Of a DNA stretch of 64,000 nucleotides, positions 53,183 through 61,592 are shown piece after piece; position 1 is the stretch's first letter; each line of letters starts with the position of its first letter. The DNA is taken from the NCBI GenBank assembly GCA_965262505.1, contig CBDHFM010000030.1:3534001-3598000 (forward strand). Direction: 5' to 3'. The notes below the pieces were generated by a model. It had not been told where the DNA came from and made no database searches. It saw only the letters and a program-made list of their open reading frames with translations. Position numbers and translations under genes: made by a program. The stretch is from JACPPO01 sp965262505 (GTDB taxonomy: Bacteria > Acidobacteriota > Vicinamibacteria > Vicinamibacterales > UBA2999).

Positions 53183-53268
53183 CGCTGAAACCCCCTATGA
53201 TCCAGCCGGGTTCTGGTTTCGCTGCCCAAGAGGGTCATGGCGCTCGCCCCCGGTGTTCGGCTGGCCCG
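53183..53268 (+). pseudogene. Ser/Thr kinase 5'-module (F7)
   Basis: From GCGCTGAAACC through a CTATGAT -10-like box to ATG 53237 and MALAPGVRL, this is a close copy of the promoter and start of the full kinase (45410-45510). A one-base deletion shifts the frame and homology ends after CCGTATGA. It lies 71 nt before the MBL gene. Confidence 0.75.
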
Positions 53269-53339
53269 TATGAATACTCCGGGAGGAGAGGTCCGGCCGC
53301 CGGGCGCGTCTACCCACGAATCGTTCGAAGGAGGGAGAC

Positions 53340-54260
53340 ATGTTCGAGTCGAATCGCCGCGAGTTCATTCGCGCGCTCGTTGGCGGCGCTGCGGGCCTCA
53401 CCGTCAGCTCCACCGTCTTCGGCCAGGCCGGACCGGCTCCAACGCCCATCACCGCCACGAAGCTGACCGATCGGCTCGTCGTGCTGGCGGGGGCGGGAGG
53501 CAACGTGGCGCTGGTCGTCGGCGCCGACGGGTTGCTGATGGTGGATGGCGGGCTCGCCAACCGTGCCGCCGACCTCGCGAAGGCTATTGCCGACATCGAC
53601 GGTCGCCGCGTGCAGGTGCTCTTCAACACTCACTACCACTTCGACCACGTCGGCAGTAACGAGTTTCTCGGCAAGAACAAGGTGCGGATCATCGCCCACG
53701 AGAACGTCAAGAAGCGGCTTGGCGAGCGCATCGAGTCCACTACCTTCGGACGTACCCTGGAACCGCTCGGCCCGGCCGGGCAGCCGACCGAGACCTTCTC
53801 CTCAGGCGGCAAGCTCTCTTTCGGCCAGGAAGCCCTCGAATACACCCACGTGCCGCTGTCGCACACCGATGGAGACGCGTACGTGTTCTTCCCGGGGGCC
53901 AACGTCGTTCACACCGGTGACCTCCTCTTCCTCGAGCGGTACCCCGTCGTGGACTTCACCGTGGGCGGGTCGCTCGCGGGCATGGCCGCGAGCCTCGAGC
54001 GGGTGGAGAAGATCGGGAACGCGCAGACACGCGTCATCCCCGGACACGGCCCCGTGGCCACCAAGACCGAACTGCGGGCGGCCCACGAAATGTGGGCGAC
54101 GATCAACCAGCGGCTGGAGGCCATGGCCAAGCAGGGGCGCACCATCGACGAGGTGCTGAAGGCCGCGCCGACCAAGGATTTCGACCCGAAGATCGGCGCG
54201 CGGACCGCGGAGGGCTTCCTGCGGCAGGCCTACGACGGCGAGCATGAGTTCCAGCCTTAG
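53340..54260 (+). CDS. MBL-fold metallohydrolase with Tat signal
   Basis: 306 residues. A twin-arginine signal (NRREFIRALVGGAAGLTVSSTVFG) predicts Tat export. LFNTHYHFDHVGSNEFLG is the HxHxDH metal motif; VPLSHTDGDAYVFFPGANVVHTGDLLF and VIPGHGPV supply the later His and Asp ligands. It is a di-zinc hydrolase of the glyoxalase II/beta-lactamase superfamily; substrate unknown. GAAGGAGGG ribosome site. Overlaps the convergent next gene by 4 nt. Confidence 0.87.
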   Translation: MFESNRREFIRALVGGAAGLTVSSTVFGQAGPAPTPITATKLTDRLVVLAGAGGNVALVVGADGLLMVDGGLANRAADLAKAIADIDGRRVQVLFNTHYHFDHVGSNEFLGKNKVRIIAHENVKKRLGERIESTTFGRTLEPLGPAGQPTETFSSGGKLSFGQEALEYTHVPLSHTDGDAYVFFPGANVVHTGDLLFLERYPVVDFTVGGSLAGMAASLERVEKIGNAQTRVIPGHGPVATKTELRAAHEMWATINQRLEAMAKQGRTIDEVLKAAPTKDFDPKIGARTAEGFLRQAYDGEHEFQP

Positions 54261-56443
54261 AACGCGACGAGGTGCGTGTACTTGAGCATGACCGCACGCC
54301 GCGTGTCCGTCGGCGACCGCGTCTCGTTCCAGACGACGTAGATGTCGCTCAGGGGGCGATGGATGAGGTTGAACCGGGTGTTCGACAGCCAGGAGTCGGT
54401 CTCGCCGTTGTACTGGATGAACGCGTTGAGGAACATCTGCGGTGTAAACGACCAGTCGATCCGAAGTCCCGCCAGGCTCGCGGCGAACGATCCCTGTGGG
54501 AGGTCGATACTATTGCGCGCCAGGCTCGCGCTTGCGGCGATGTGCTCGTTCAGCCGGAACCGCACGCTGCCGCTCGCGACCCGTTGTGTGCCGTTCCAGT
54601 ACTCGCCGGCTTCGAGGCCGATGCTGCCCGATACCGCCGCGCTCGGATTCGAGCGGTAGTTGAAGCTGCCGGTCTCGAAGGCGTATTCGCCGGGTGAAAC
54701 ACGCAGGCCGGAACCGACACGGAACGGCGCATCGAGCCGTTCGTACGTGCTGTTGGCGCTGACGCTCAGCGAGCCGCCGTCCCGGAACGACATGCGGTAC
54801 GTGGCGCTCCCGACGCGGGTCAGCGACCGCTCGTATCGGTCGTCGCTCGTCGCGTCGAAGGAGACCCCCAGGCCGTGTTCGCGCAGGAGCGCGCCAGGAT
54901 CGGCCGGCCTCAGGATGCGTTCGTAGTCCCCGAACGCGGTGGCGGCGCCGCGTCGTCTGACGAAGCCCAGGTCGTGGCGAAACGCCTCGCCGACGTGCAC
55001 GAGCCCCAGGCGCGCCCGATGGGCGTTGGTATCGATGCGCATGCTCGTGCGCCCCGCCCAGTCGCCCGCCTCGCCCGTGGTCTCGCTGCGCATGGCAAAG
55101 GCCTCCATCTCCAGCGCCTGCAGCGGCGCGAACCGCGCCTCGAGTCCCGCCACGCGGTTGAAGTTGCCGGAGCCGGTTGTTTCCCGTCCGAAATAGAACG
55201 CCCCGACCGACGCCGTGTCCGCGACCTGTCGCGTCAGGCGCGCGGCAGTGAAGTTGGCGCCCGGACCGTCGTCGGACTCGTCGGTCTGCATGGTCAGCAA
55301 ACCGACGCTTTGGAGACCGGCCTGGCCCGTGAGGCGCAGACCGCCGATGACCGGGATCGGCTGGCCGGCCGACGAGAGGCCGATCCGCCGGCTGAAGAAG
55401 GGCACCAGGTAGCGCCGCCGACTCTCGATGTCCGCAAGGCCGACCTGGAAACGTGCCGGGCCCTCGAGAAAGAACTGGCGCTTCTCGGGAAAGAACAGGC
55501 TGAAGCGGGTGAGGTTGATCTGCTGCGTATCCGCCTCGACCTGCGAGAAATCCGTTCGATAGCTGGCGTCCAGCAGCATCGACGACGTGATACCCCACTT
55601 CAGGTCCACGCCCCCGTCACCCTCGCCGCCCCAGCCTGGCGCGACCGCCGTTCCGTTGTCGAACCGCGCGGTCGTGAACGGTGTGACCCGGAGGTCGTGG
55701 CCGCTGGCGACCTGATCGATGCCGGTCAGGATTCCCGCGAAGCTCACCGAGTAGTGGTTGAACTCACGCGGCACCGGGGACCACAGCGCGAATTCGTTCT
55801 TCCGGTTGATGATGCGCAGCATGTTGAGGCCCCACTCCTGCGCGCTGGTGTCGGGGAAGCGAAGCGTCTTGAACGGGATGGCGAGCTCGAAGCTCCACCC
55901 ATCCTCGCGAACCGCCGCGTCGGAGAGCCAGACACCGTCCCAGTTGGCATCGTTGCGCCTGTTGTCGAACGCCTGCACGTCGCGACGGGCGCCGCCCGCA
56001 CTGACCCAGAAACCGTAGCCGGTGCGCTGGTCGAGGAACGTATCAACGAGGACCATGAAGGAATCGCTGAAGAAACTGTCGAAGTCGCGCGTCAGCTCGT
56101 CGATGACCAGGCGCTCCGGTTCGGCGTCGTACAGCATGCCGCCCACGTACAACATCTCGTCGTCGTAGAGGAACCAGACCTCGCTTCGCTCTGTCGCGGG
56201 GGCGAACTCGTCTGGAAACTGCTGGAGGAAATCGACCGCCGGTTCAGCGAGCTGCCAGGCCGGCTCGTCCGGCACACCGTCGACCGTAATCGGTTCGGCC
56301 ACGCGGACGGCCTCGAGACGCTTCGAGGCGCGGACGGCTTCGAGGTCGAAGTCCTGAGCCGCCGCGCGGGCGGCCGCACACGGGACGAGCAGGAGCCCGA
56401 CAACCAGCGCCCCGCGGACACACGTCGTTCGATTGCAGGACAC
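54257..56443 (-). CDS. DUF5916 outer-membrane-type protein with CBM9-like domain
   Basis: 728 residues, GTG start, signal peptide (GALVVGLLLVPCAAARAAAQ). The N-terminal 40-230 region (ITVDGVPDEPAWQLAEPAVDFLQQFPDE...EVWFLYDDEMLYVGGMLYD) is a carbohydrate-binding family 9-like domain. The rest is DUF5916 with NMLRIINRKNEFALWSPVPREF and alternating beta-strands ending KYTHLVAF, as in an outer-membrane barrel with a C-terminal aromatic. Thought to be a sugar-related surface protein. Monocistronic. Confidence 0.85.
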   Translation of the reverse strand: MSCNRTTCVRGALVVGLLLVPCAAARAAAQDFDLEAVRASKRLEAVRVAEPITVDGVPDEPAWQLAEPAVDFLQQFPDEFAPATERSEVWFLYDDEMLYVGGMLYDAEPERLVIDELTRDFDSFFSDSFMVLVDTFLDQRTGYGFWVSAGGARRDVQAFDNRRNDANWDGVWLSDAAVREDGWSFELAIPFKTLRFPDTSAQEWGLNMLRIINRKNEFALWSPVPREFNHYSVSFAGILTGIDQVASGHDLRVTPFTTARFDNGTAVAPGWGGEGDGGVDLKWGITSSMLLDASYRTDFSQVEADTQQINLTRFSLFFPEKRQFFLEGPARFQVGLADIESRRRYLVPFFSRRIGLSSAGQPIPVIGGLRLTGQAGLQSVGLLTMQTDESDDGPGANFTAARLTRQVADTASVGAFYFGRETTGSGNFNRVAGLEARFAPLQALEMEAFAMRSETTGEAGDWAGRTSMRIDTNAHRARLGLVHVGEAFRHDLGFVRRRGAATAFGDYERILRPADPGALLREHGLGVSFDATSDDRYERSLTRVGSATYRMSFRDGGSLSVSANSTYERLDAPFRVGSGLRVSPGEYAFETGSFNYRSNPSAAVSGSIGLEAGEYWNGTQRVASGSVRFRLNEHIAASASLARNSIDLPQGSFAASLAGLRIDWSFTPQMFLNAFIQYNGETDSWLSNTRFNLIHRPLSDIYVVWNETRSPTDTRRAVMLKYTHLVAF

Positions 56444-56571
56444 GTAAGGATCCTAGACGAAACTGCCGATCGTCACGTAGAACATGAACCTCGGACGGCG
56501 CGCTTGACACGCGTGGACCGGGGTGACAGATTCTTGCGCACCTGTAACCCATACGAAGCGAGGACGTGCCC

Positions 56572-58200
56572 ATGACGGTCGGAACGCGGCTGATGGTGCT
56601 GTCGGTTGGCTTGGCGGTTGTTGCCGGCATCGTGCACGGGACGACAGCAGCGCCGGAGGCGCAGGCTCCCGGTGCGTCCGCGACGCGAATGAGGCAGCTT
56701 GCCTATCTCAAGGCGTCGAACACGGACGGGTCCGACCATTTCGCCTGCGGCGGCTCGCTGCCCGGGCACATCGGAAACGCGCTGGCGATCAGCGGCGATG
56801 GCAACACCATGGCGGTCGGCGCGCCGCACGAGAGCAGCGCCGCTCGCGGCACCGACGGCGACGAGGACGACAATTCGCTGCACAACTCGGGCGCCGTGTA
56901 CGTCTACGTGCGCAGCAGCGACGACTGGACGCAGCAGGCCTACATCAAGGCGTCCAATACGGGACAGAGTGACATGTTCGGACTCAGCCTCGCGTTGAGC
57001 GGCGACGGGAACACGCTGGCCGTGGCCGCGCCGTGGGAGGCAAGCGGGGCAACCGGCGTGAACGGCGACCAGGATGACAACTCGATCCCGCAGGCCGGCG
57101 CCGTCTACGTCTTCACCCGCGCGGGGGATACCTGGACGCAGCAGGCCTACGTCAAGGCGTCCAACACGGGGCGGAAGGGCGAGGGTGACGATGTCGAGGG
57201 CGACCAGTTTGGTTTCTCCGTCGCGCTGAGCGCCGACGGCAACACGCTGGCTGCTGGATCCGTGTCCGAAGACAGCAGCAGCATGGGCGTCAACGGCGTG
57301 CAGACCGACGATTCGGCGTCCGGGGCCGGCGCCGTCTACGTGTTCACGAAGACCGGCGACCAGTGGGCGCAGCAGGCCTACGTCAAGAGCGGGAACCACG
57401 GCGGCGGCGATCTGTTCGGCTACGGCGTCGGCTTGAGCGCCGACGGCAACACGATGGCGGTGGCCGGCTACGACGAAGACGGTTCCGGCAAAGGGGTGAA
57501 CCAGCCCAATGACAACGACCTCCCGGGGACCGGCGCGATTTACGCCTTCGAACGCACCGGCGACACCTGGACGCAGACGGGATATTTCAAAGGCTCGAGA
57601 TCGCAGCGAAACGACGCGCTTGGATACGCCGTGGCCATCAGCGCCGACGGCAACACGACCGCGGCCGGCGCGGGCGACGAAGCCTGCCTGAACGGCGGCG
57701 TTAATCCCTCAGGGTGCGACGTCGAAACGTTTCCGGAGCACCTGGCCGCCGGCTCGGCGGGGGCCGCCTACGTCTGGGTTCGCAGCGGCGATACCTGGAC
57801 CGAGCAGGCGTTCGTCAAGGCGTCGAATCCAGACCTGGAGGACTGGTTTGGCGCGCGCCTGGCGTTGAGCGGCGACGGCAGCAGGCTGATCGTCGGCGCG
57901 CCGATGGAGGACAGCTCCACCAGGAGTCTCAACGGACGAGAGGACGACAACTCCGCCCTGGAAGCCGGCGCCGCGTACTTCTTCGCGCGCACCGGCACGA
58001 CGTGGAGCCAGCGCTCCTACATCAAGGCGTCGAACGCCGATACGTTCGACGAGTTCGGAACTTCGGTGGCGATCAGCGGCGACGGCAGGACGGTCGTCGT
58101 GGGTGCGCGCATGGAGAGCGGTGCCGCGACAGGCGTCAACGGCAACCAGAACGACAACGACGCCGGGCAGTCGGGAGCGGCGTACGTCTTCGTGGAGTAG
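56572..58200 (+). CDS. Exported FG-GAP-like repeat protein
   Basis: 542 residues. A signal peptide (MTVGTRLMVLSVGLAVVAGIVHG) is followed by seven or more repeats of the pattern GDGNTLAVGAxxExSxxxGVNGxQxDNSxxxAGAVYVFTRxGxxWTQQAYVKASN, an integrin-alpha/FG-GAP-like propeller with Asp-rich loops that may bind calcium. Paralogue of the frameshifted 40854-42481 gene. A role in surface adhesion or binding is possible but unproven. Confidence 0.75.
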   Translation: MTVGTRLMVLSVGLAVVAGIVHGTTAAPEAQAPGASATRMRQLAYLKASNTDGSDHFACGGSLPGHIGNALAISGDGNTMAVGAPHESSAARGTDGDEDDNSLHNSGAVYVYVRSSDDWTQQAYIKASNTGQSDMFGLSLALSGDGNTLAVAAPWEASGATGVNGDQDDNSIPQAGAVYVFTRAGDTWTQQAYVKASNTGRKGEGDDVEGDQFGFSVALSADGNTLAAGSVSEDSSSMGVNGVQTDDSASGAGAVYVFTKTGDQWAQQAYVKSGNHGGGDLFGYGVGLSADGNTMAVAGYDEDGSGKGVNQPNDNDLPGTGAIYAFERTGDTWTQTGYFKGSRSQRNDALGYAVAISADGNTTAAGAGDEACLNGGVNPSGCDVETFPEHLAAGSAGAAYVWVRSGDTWTEQAFVKASNPDLEDWFGARLALSGDGSRLIVGAPMEDSSTRSLNGREDDNSALEAGAAYFFARTGTTWSQRSYIKASNADTFDEFGTSVAISGDGRTVVVGARMESGAATGVNGNQNDNDAGQSGAAYVFVE

Positions 58201-58212
58201 GGGCGTGGGCGG

Positions 58213-58290
58213 GTGCTCGGCGCCAAGAACACTCGTCACGTGAGAGGCGCCTGCGGCGCGAACGGGGCGGCCCCGTCCGCGGCCACCCGC
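58213..58290 (+). repeat. Dispersed repeat R2, left copy
   Basis: 78 bp, matching the inverted copy at 59376-59453 at over 90% of positions. It contains internal palindromes (ACGGGGCGGCCCCGT; GGCGCCTGCGGCGC). With its partner it brackets 1.1 kb holding the DsrE-like selenoprotein gene. Confidence 0.8.
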
Positions 58291-58369
58291 CCCCTGAAGC
58301 CGCGACGTCCGCACTGGCAAACGCACCGGACTCAAAATCCTTCCTAGCCCCTGCCGTTGTGACGCAGAT

Positions 58370-58559
58370 CAGGCCTGTTCTGGGTCTTTCCTAGAGATTC
58401 TGAAGACTTTCCTTTCGAACGTCCCCGCGGCCGAGGTCCACGACACCGTGTTCGCACGGATGAGGGCTGCCCGCGACGAATTGGAAGGCTTTATTCCGAC
58501 CAGCTTCAAGGCCGAACTCGAAACAATACGGGAACGGGTGAATTCGCGCTTTGCCAAAT
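58370..58559 (+). pseudogene. Possible C-terminal gene remnant
   Basis: One frame reads EILKTFLSNVPAAEVHDTVF...RDELEGFIPTSFKAEL...NSRFAK then stop, a plausible helical protein end without any start codon. Source gene unknown. It lies between repeat R2 and a kinase remnant. Confidence 0.35.
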
Positions 58560-58572
58560 GACGACGACTCGC

Positions 58573-58649
58573 CGGACGTGGCGCCGGCGCGTGTCATCCT
58601 CGTCCGGATCTGGTTCGAGGAACTGCGGCGGCTGGTGCCGACGGACTGA
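58573..58649 (+). pseudogene. Ser/Thr kinase C-terminal remnant (F8)
   Basis: The frame ends ARVILVRIWFEELRRLVPTD, stop. That resembles the usual C-terminus (NWFEELKRLVP) of TolB-type Ser/Thr kinases in this group. Nothing upstream of it is kinase. Confidence 0.45.
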
Positions 58650-58767
58650 GCGGCCGTCCCGAAAATACTCCCTCGAAACTGCCGGGGTTCGGGAAAGCGC
58701 TTGCCGCGGTCTAGCGGTTGGAATACGCTGCTCGGAACGAGACCGCCGGGCTTTAGGGGAGCAGACG

Positions 58768-59127
58768 ATGAAATTTCATGTTACGGCGACCAGTGGTTCG
58801 GAAGACCCGACAAAGGCGACGCTTGCGTTTTTGCACGCGAAGGGCGCAAAAGAGGCGGGTCATGATGTTTCGATCTCGCTGATGGGCGATTCGGTTGTGA
58901 TGCTAAACCCGACGATTGCGAAGAATATTCAGGGCGTCGGATTGCCACCGCTGATCGATCTGATCAATTACGCGAAGGAAAACGGCATACCGGTCTATGG
59001 CTGAGGGCTCTGCTGCTCGGCCCGTGGGGTCGGGGAAGAACTCAGCAAAGCCTTGGGCGGAAAATATATCAGCCCGAAAATCCAAGCCGAGATGTGTGCA
59101 AACGCAGATCGCACGGTCTTTCTCTAG
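58768..59127 (+). CDS. DsrE-like selenoprotein
   Basis: 119 residues if the in-frame TGA at 59002-59004 (codon 79) is read as selenocysteine. It starts MKFHVTATSGSEDPTKATLAFLHAKGAKEAGHDVSISLMGD, typical of the DsrE/DsrF fold, and continues LPPLIDLINYAKENGIPVYG-U-GLCCSARGVGEELSKALGGKYISPKIQAEM to TAG. DsrE proteins carry a Cys at this position after PVYG. A hairpin CGGCCC-GTG-GGGTCG has its loop 20-22 nt after the TGA. The codon use (AAA, AAT, TTT) is more AT-rich than that of the neighbours, which suggests transfer. Probably a sulfur- or redox-handling protein in the cytosol. Confidence 0.85.
59018..59032 (+). promoter_or_regulatory. Candidate SECIS hairpin (DsrE-like)
   Basis: 6-bp stem with one G-T pair and a GTG loop, 14 nt after the TGA, the same spacing as in the peroxiredoxin gene. 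Confidence 0.5.
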
Positions 59128-59375
59128 CGAGCAACTCGAAAACAGCCCGGCCGCTACGGACAACAGAAAGCTGCTTAACCCGTATCGGCAGTCCCACCCT
59201 GACGGGCGCACGATGCCTGAGACGAACTGACTGGGCCTCCTCGCTGGTCCACCAAACACTCCCTTCATGAGCCAGGAAACCGCCCGGCAGCCAGCACGGA
59301 TCTAGGTGTGTTTCGCGGCGAAAGTTAGACGACGCCGCGCAAGGTCAGCGGCTCAATCGGTTTCATCACCTCGTC

Positions 59376-59453
59376 GCGGGTGGCGGCGGACGGGGCCGCC
59401 CCGTTCGCGCCGCAGGCGCCTCCCACGTGACGAGTGTTTTTGGCGCCGAGCAC
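59376..59453 (-). repeat. Dispersed repeat R2, right copy (inverted)
   Basis: Inverted partner of 58213-58290. A more diverged third copy is at 27943-28016. Confidence 0.8.
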
Positions 59454-59499
59454 GAATGGGGCTGTCCGCGGTCCGGACCCGCCCGGAGGTTATGAAACC
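59448..59499 (-). repeat. Dispersed repeat R1, copy C (52 bp, inverted)
   Basis: Matches copy A (23264-23315) over 52 bp on the minus strand. It abuts R2, sharing the bases GTGCTC at the junction. Confidence 0.75.
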
Positions 59500-59530
59500 G
59501 GTAGTGCCTAGTGCCCGAGGTGTGCGCGCG

Positions 59531-60430
59531 TCAATCGGTGGACTGCAGGCGTTCCGGCGAGGCGATGTAGCTCGTGCGCGCCCGGGCGTTCATGCCGCGC
59601 TGGTTCATCCGGACTTCCAGGTCGTGCTCACGTCCGTCGAGCGTCTCCGGCGTGAAGCCGAGCGTGTACTGGCTGTGCAGCTCCTGCGACACGCGAGTGA
59701 ACGTCGGTCCAAGCTCGTCGGTTTCTTCCAGCTCGAAGTATCCGCCGCCGGTCTCCCGCGCCAGCCTGCGCAGCCCGCGGTCGGGCCGCGTTCGGACCCG
59801 GCGCTGGCCGTTGAAGTACTCGGACTCGAGGCCGATGGCGTAGATCATCGTCTCTTCGTCGCGGGCGCGATCGAGGACGTCGCCCATCCCGAGGCGGCTG
59901 GCCGTGTCGTCCCCATCGGTGAACCCCAGGACAACCTTGCGCCCCTCCACACCCTGCAGCATGACGATGCTGGCGTCGATCGCGTCCCAGAGCCGGGTCG
60001 GATTGCCGAACTGCAGGTCGTCGAGAGCGAAGATCAGGTCATCGCGATCGCTCGTGAACGTGCCGCTGAACTGGATTTTGTCGCTGAAGGATCCGACCTG
60101 GCCCTTGTCCTCCGGCAGCATCCGTATGACGAACTGCTCGGCCGCTGCCTCGAGCCGGTCGAGATTTGCCGTCATGCTCGCGCTGTAATCCATCATGACG
60201 ACCACCGTGAACGGCTGCACCTCGTTCTGAAAGAACGTGATCTCCTGCGGGTCGCCGTCGTCGAGTATCGTGAACGCCTCCCGCTCCAGTCCGGGGACGA
60301 GCCGGCCCTCCGAATCGGTGACCGTCGTCACCACCGACACGATCTGTGTGCCGGTCCGGAACGTCGGTTGCTGGGCGACGGTGATGGACGCAGCCAGGAG
60401 GACCAGTAGCGGTATCAGTGCTGGACGCAT
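59531..60430 (-). CDS. Exported VWA-domain protein
   Basis: 299 residues with a signal peptide (ALIPLLVLLAASITVAQ) and the start PTFRTGTQIVSVVTTVTDSEGRLVPGLEREAFTILDDG, the usual VWFA-related domain of Acidobacteriota. The MIDAS motif DxSxS is MMDYSASMT, with Thr and Asp positions in VVLGFTDGDDTAS. It is probably a metal-dependent adhesion or complex-assembly domain in the periplasm. A similar gene ends the window (62948-64000). Confidence 0.85.
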   Translation of the reverse strand: MRPALIPLLVLLAASITVAQQPTFRTGTQIVSVVTTVTDSEGRLVPGLEREAFTILDDGDPQEITFFQNEVQPFTVVVMMDYSASMTANLDRLEAAAEQFVIRMLPEDKGQVGSFSDKIQFSGTFTSDRDDLIFALDDLQFGNPTRLWDAIDASIVMLQGVEGRKVVLGFTDGDDTASRLGMGDVLDRARDEETMIYAIGLESEYFNGQRRVRTRPDRGLRRLARETGGGYFELEETDELGPTFTRVSQELHSQYTLGFTPETLDGREHDLEVRMNQRGMNARARTSYIASPERLQSTD

Positions 60431-60572
60431 GTAGTGGAGCTTAGCAACGATCGTTCCACCGAGTAAACCGGCGTGGCAGTGACATTCGGGCCGTGCGGGG
60501 AGCGGTTTCCCGCGGGTTGTGTAGCATTTTCCGGTCGTTCCCCTTCCTATCGTCCCCGTGACGCGTCGAGAG

Positions 60573-61544
60573 CTAGTCAGGCGTCAACACGATCTTTCCG
60601 AACGCCCCTGCCTGCATGACGGCGCCGTGCGCCTGCGCGGCCTGTGCAAGCGGGAGTTCCCGCCCGATCACCGGATTCAGCGTCCCGTTCTCGAGGCCAG
60701 CCACGAGCGCGGCCTGGATCGCGCGCTGCTCCTCCGCCGTCGCATTGAACATGGTCATCCCCAGGATCGTCCCGTCCTTGCCCATCATCTTGCGCGGATC
60801 GATCTCGACGCGACCGCGATTGCCGACGACCATCACGCGTCCATGGAGCGCCAGCACCTCGAGGTCACGGTCGAGGTTGACGTTGGCGAGCATTTCGAGA
60901 ATCACGTCCACGCCCCGCCCGCTCGTCAGCGGCATGATCCGGCTCATGTAGTCGGCGTCGCCGTGGTCGAGCACCTCGTGCGCACCCTGCTTGCGCACCA
61001 GCGCAATGCCCTTCTCGGTCCCGGCGGTCCCAATCACTCGCAGCCCATAGGCCCGTGCGATCTGGATGGCGGCAATGCCGACGCCACCGCTCGCGCCATG
61101 GACGAGGACCGTTTCTCCTGGACGCGCATGCGCCCGGAAAAAGAGGGCGCGCCACGCAGTGCTGTACGGCACGCCCATCGCCGCGCCCTGGGCAAACGAG
61201 ATCTGGTCCGGCAGCGGATGGACCTGCGACTGGTCGCAGACCGTCGCCTCGGCGTACCCGCCGTGCCCATCGGCCGTGCCGTTCCCGTACACGCGGTCGC
61301 CCTTCTTCACGCGCGTGACGCCGGCTCCAACCGCGTCGACGCTCCCCGCGACGTCAGTGCCGGGCGTGTAGGGCAGGTTCGGCTTGCGCCCGTAGGTGCC
61401 GGAACGGATGTACACCTCCACCGGATTGACACCCACGGCTTTGACGCGCACGAGAACCTGCCCCGGCCCCGGCGACGGGTTGGGCACCTCCTCGAGCGTC
61501 ATGACTTCCGCGGGTCCGAACTCACGAACGACGATGGCTTTCAT
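60573..61544 (-). CDS. NADPH:quinone oxidoreductase (MDR family)
   Basis: 323 residues. MKAIVVREFGPAEVMTLEEVPNPSPGPGQVLVRVKAVGVNPVEVYIRSGTY opens the GroES-like domain; VLVHGASGGVGIAAIQIARAYG is the NADPH site. It has no zinc ligands, as in zeta-crystallin/QorA. One-electron or hydride reduction of quinones is expected. It is separated by 48 nt from the upstream amidohydrolase on the same strand, so co-transcription is likely. Confidence 0.9.
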   Translation of the reverse strand: MKAIVVREFGPAEVMTLEEVPNPSPGPGQVLVRVKAVGVNPVEVYIRSGTYGRKPNLPYTPGTDVAGSVDAVGAGVTRVKKGDRVYGNGTADGHGGYAEATVCDQSQVHPLPDQISFAQGAAMGVPYSTAWRALFFRAHARPGETVLVHGASGGVGIAAIQIARAYGLRVIGTAGTEKGIALVRKQGAHEVLDHGDADYMSRIMPLTSGRGVDVILEMLANVNLDRDLEVLALHGRVMVVGNRGRVEIDPRKMMGKDGTILGMTMFNATAEEQRAIQAALVAGLENGTLNPVIGRELPLAQAAQAHGAVMQAGAFGKIVLTPD

Positions 61545-61592
61545 ACGTCCTCTTCTGGGTCACAAGGGGAAAGGGCAAATGCGACCTTCGCC

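Larger units (their letters stand above)
59128..59530. other. Non-coding gap with repeats R2 and R1
   Basis: About 400 nt without a supportable gene. It contains R2 right copy (59376-59453) and R1 copy C (59448-59499), directly joined. Confidence 0.5.

Noticed and set aside
54875..56575. 566-residue plus-strand ORF opposite the DUF5916 gene
   Set aside because: Shadow frame of a well-supported gene.
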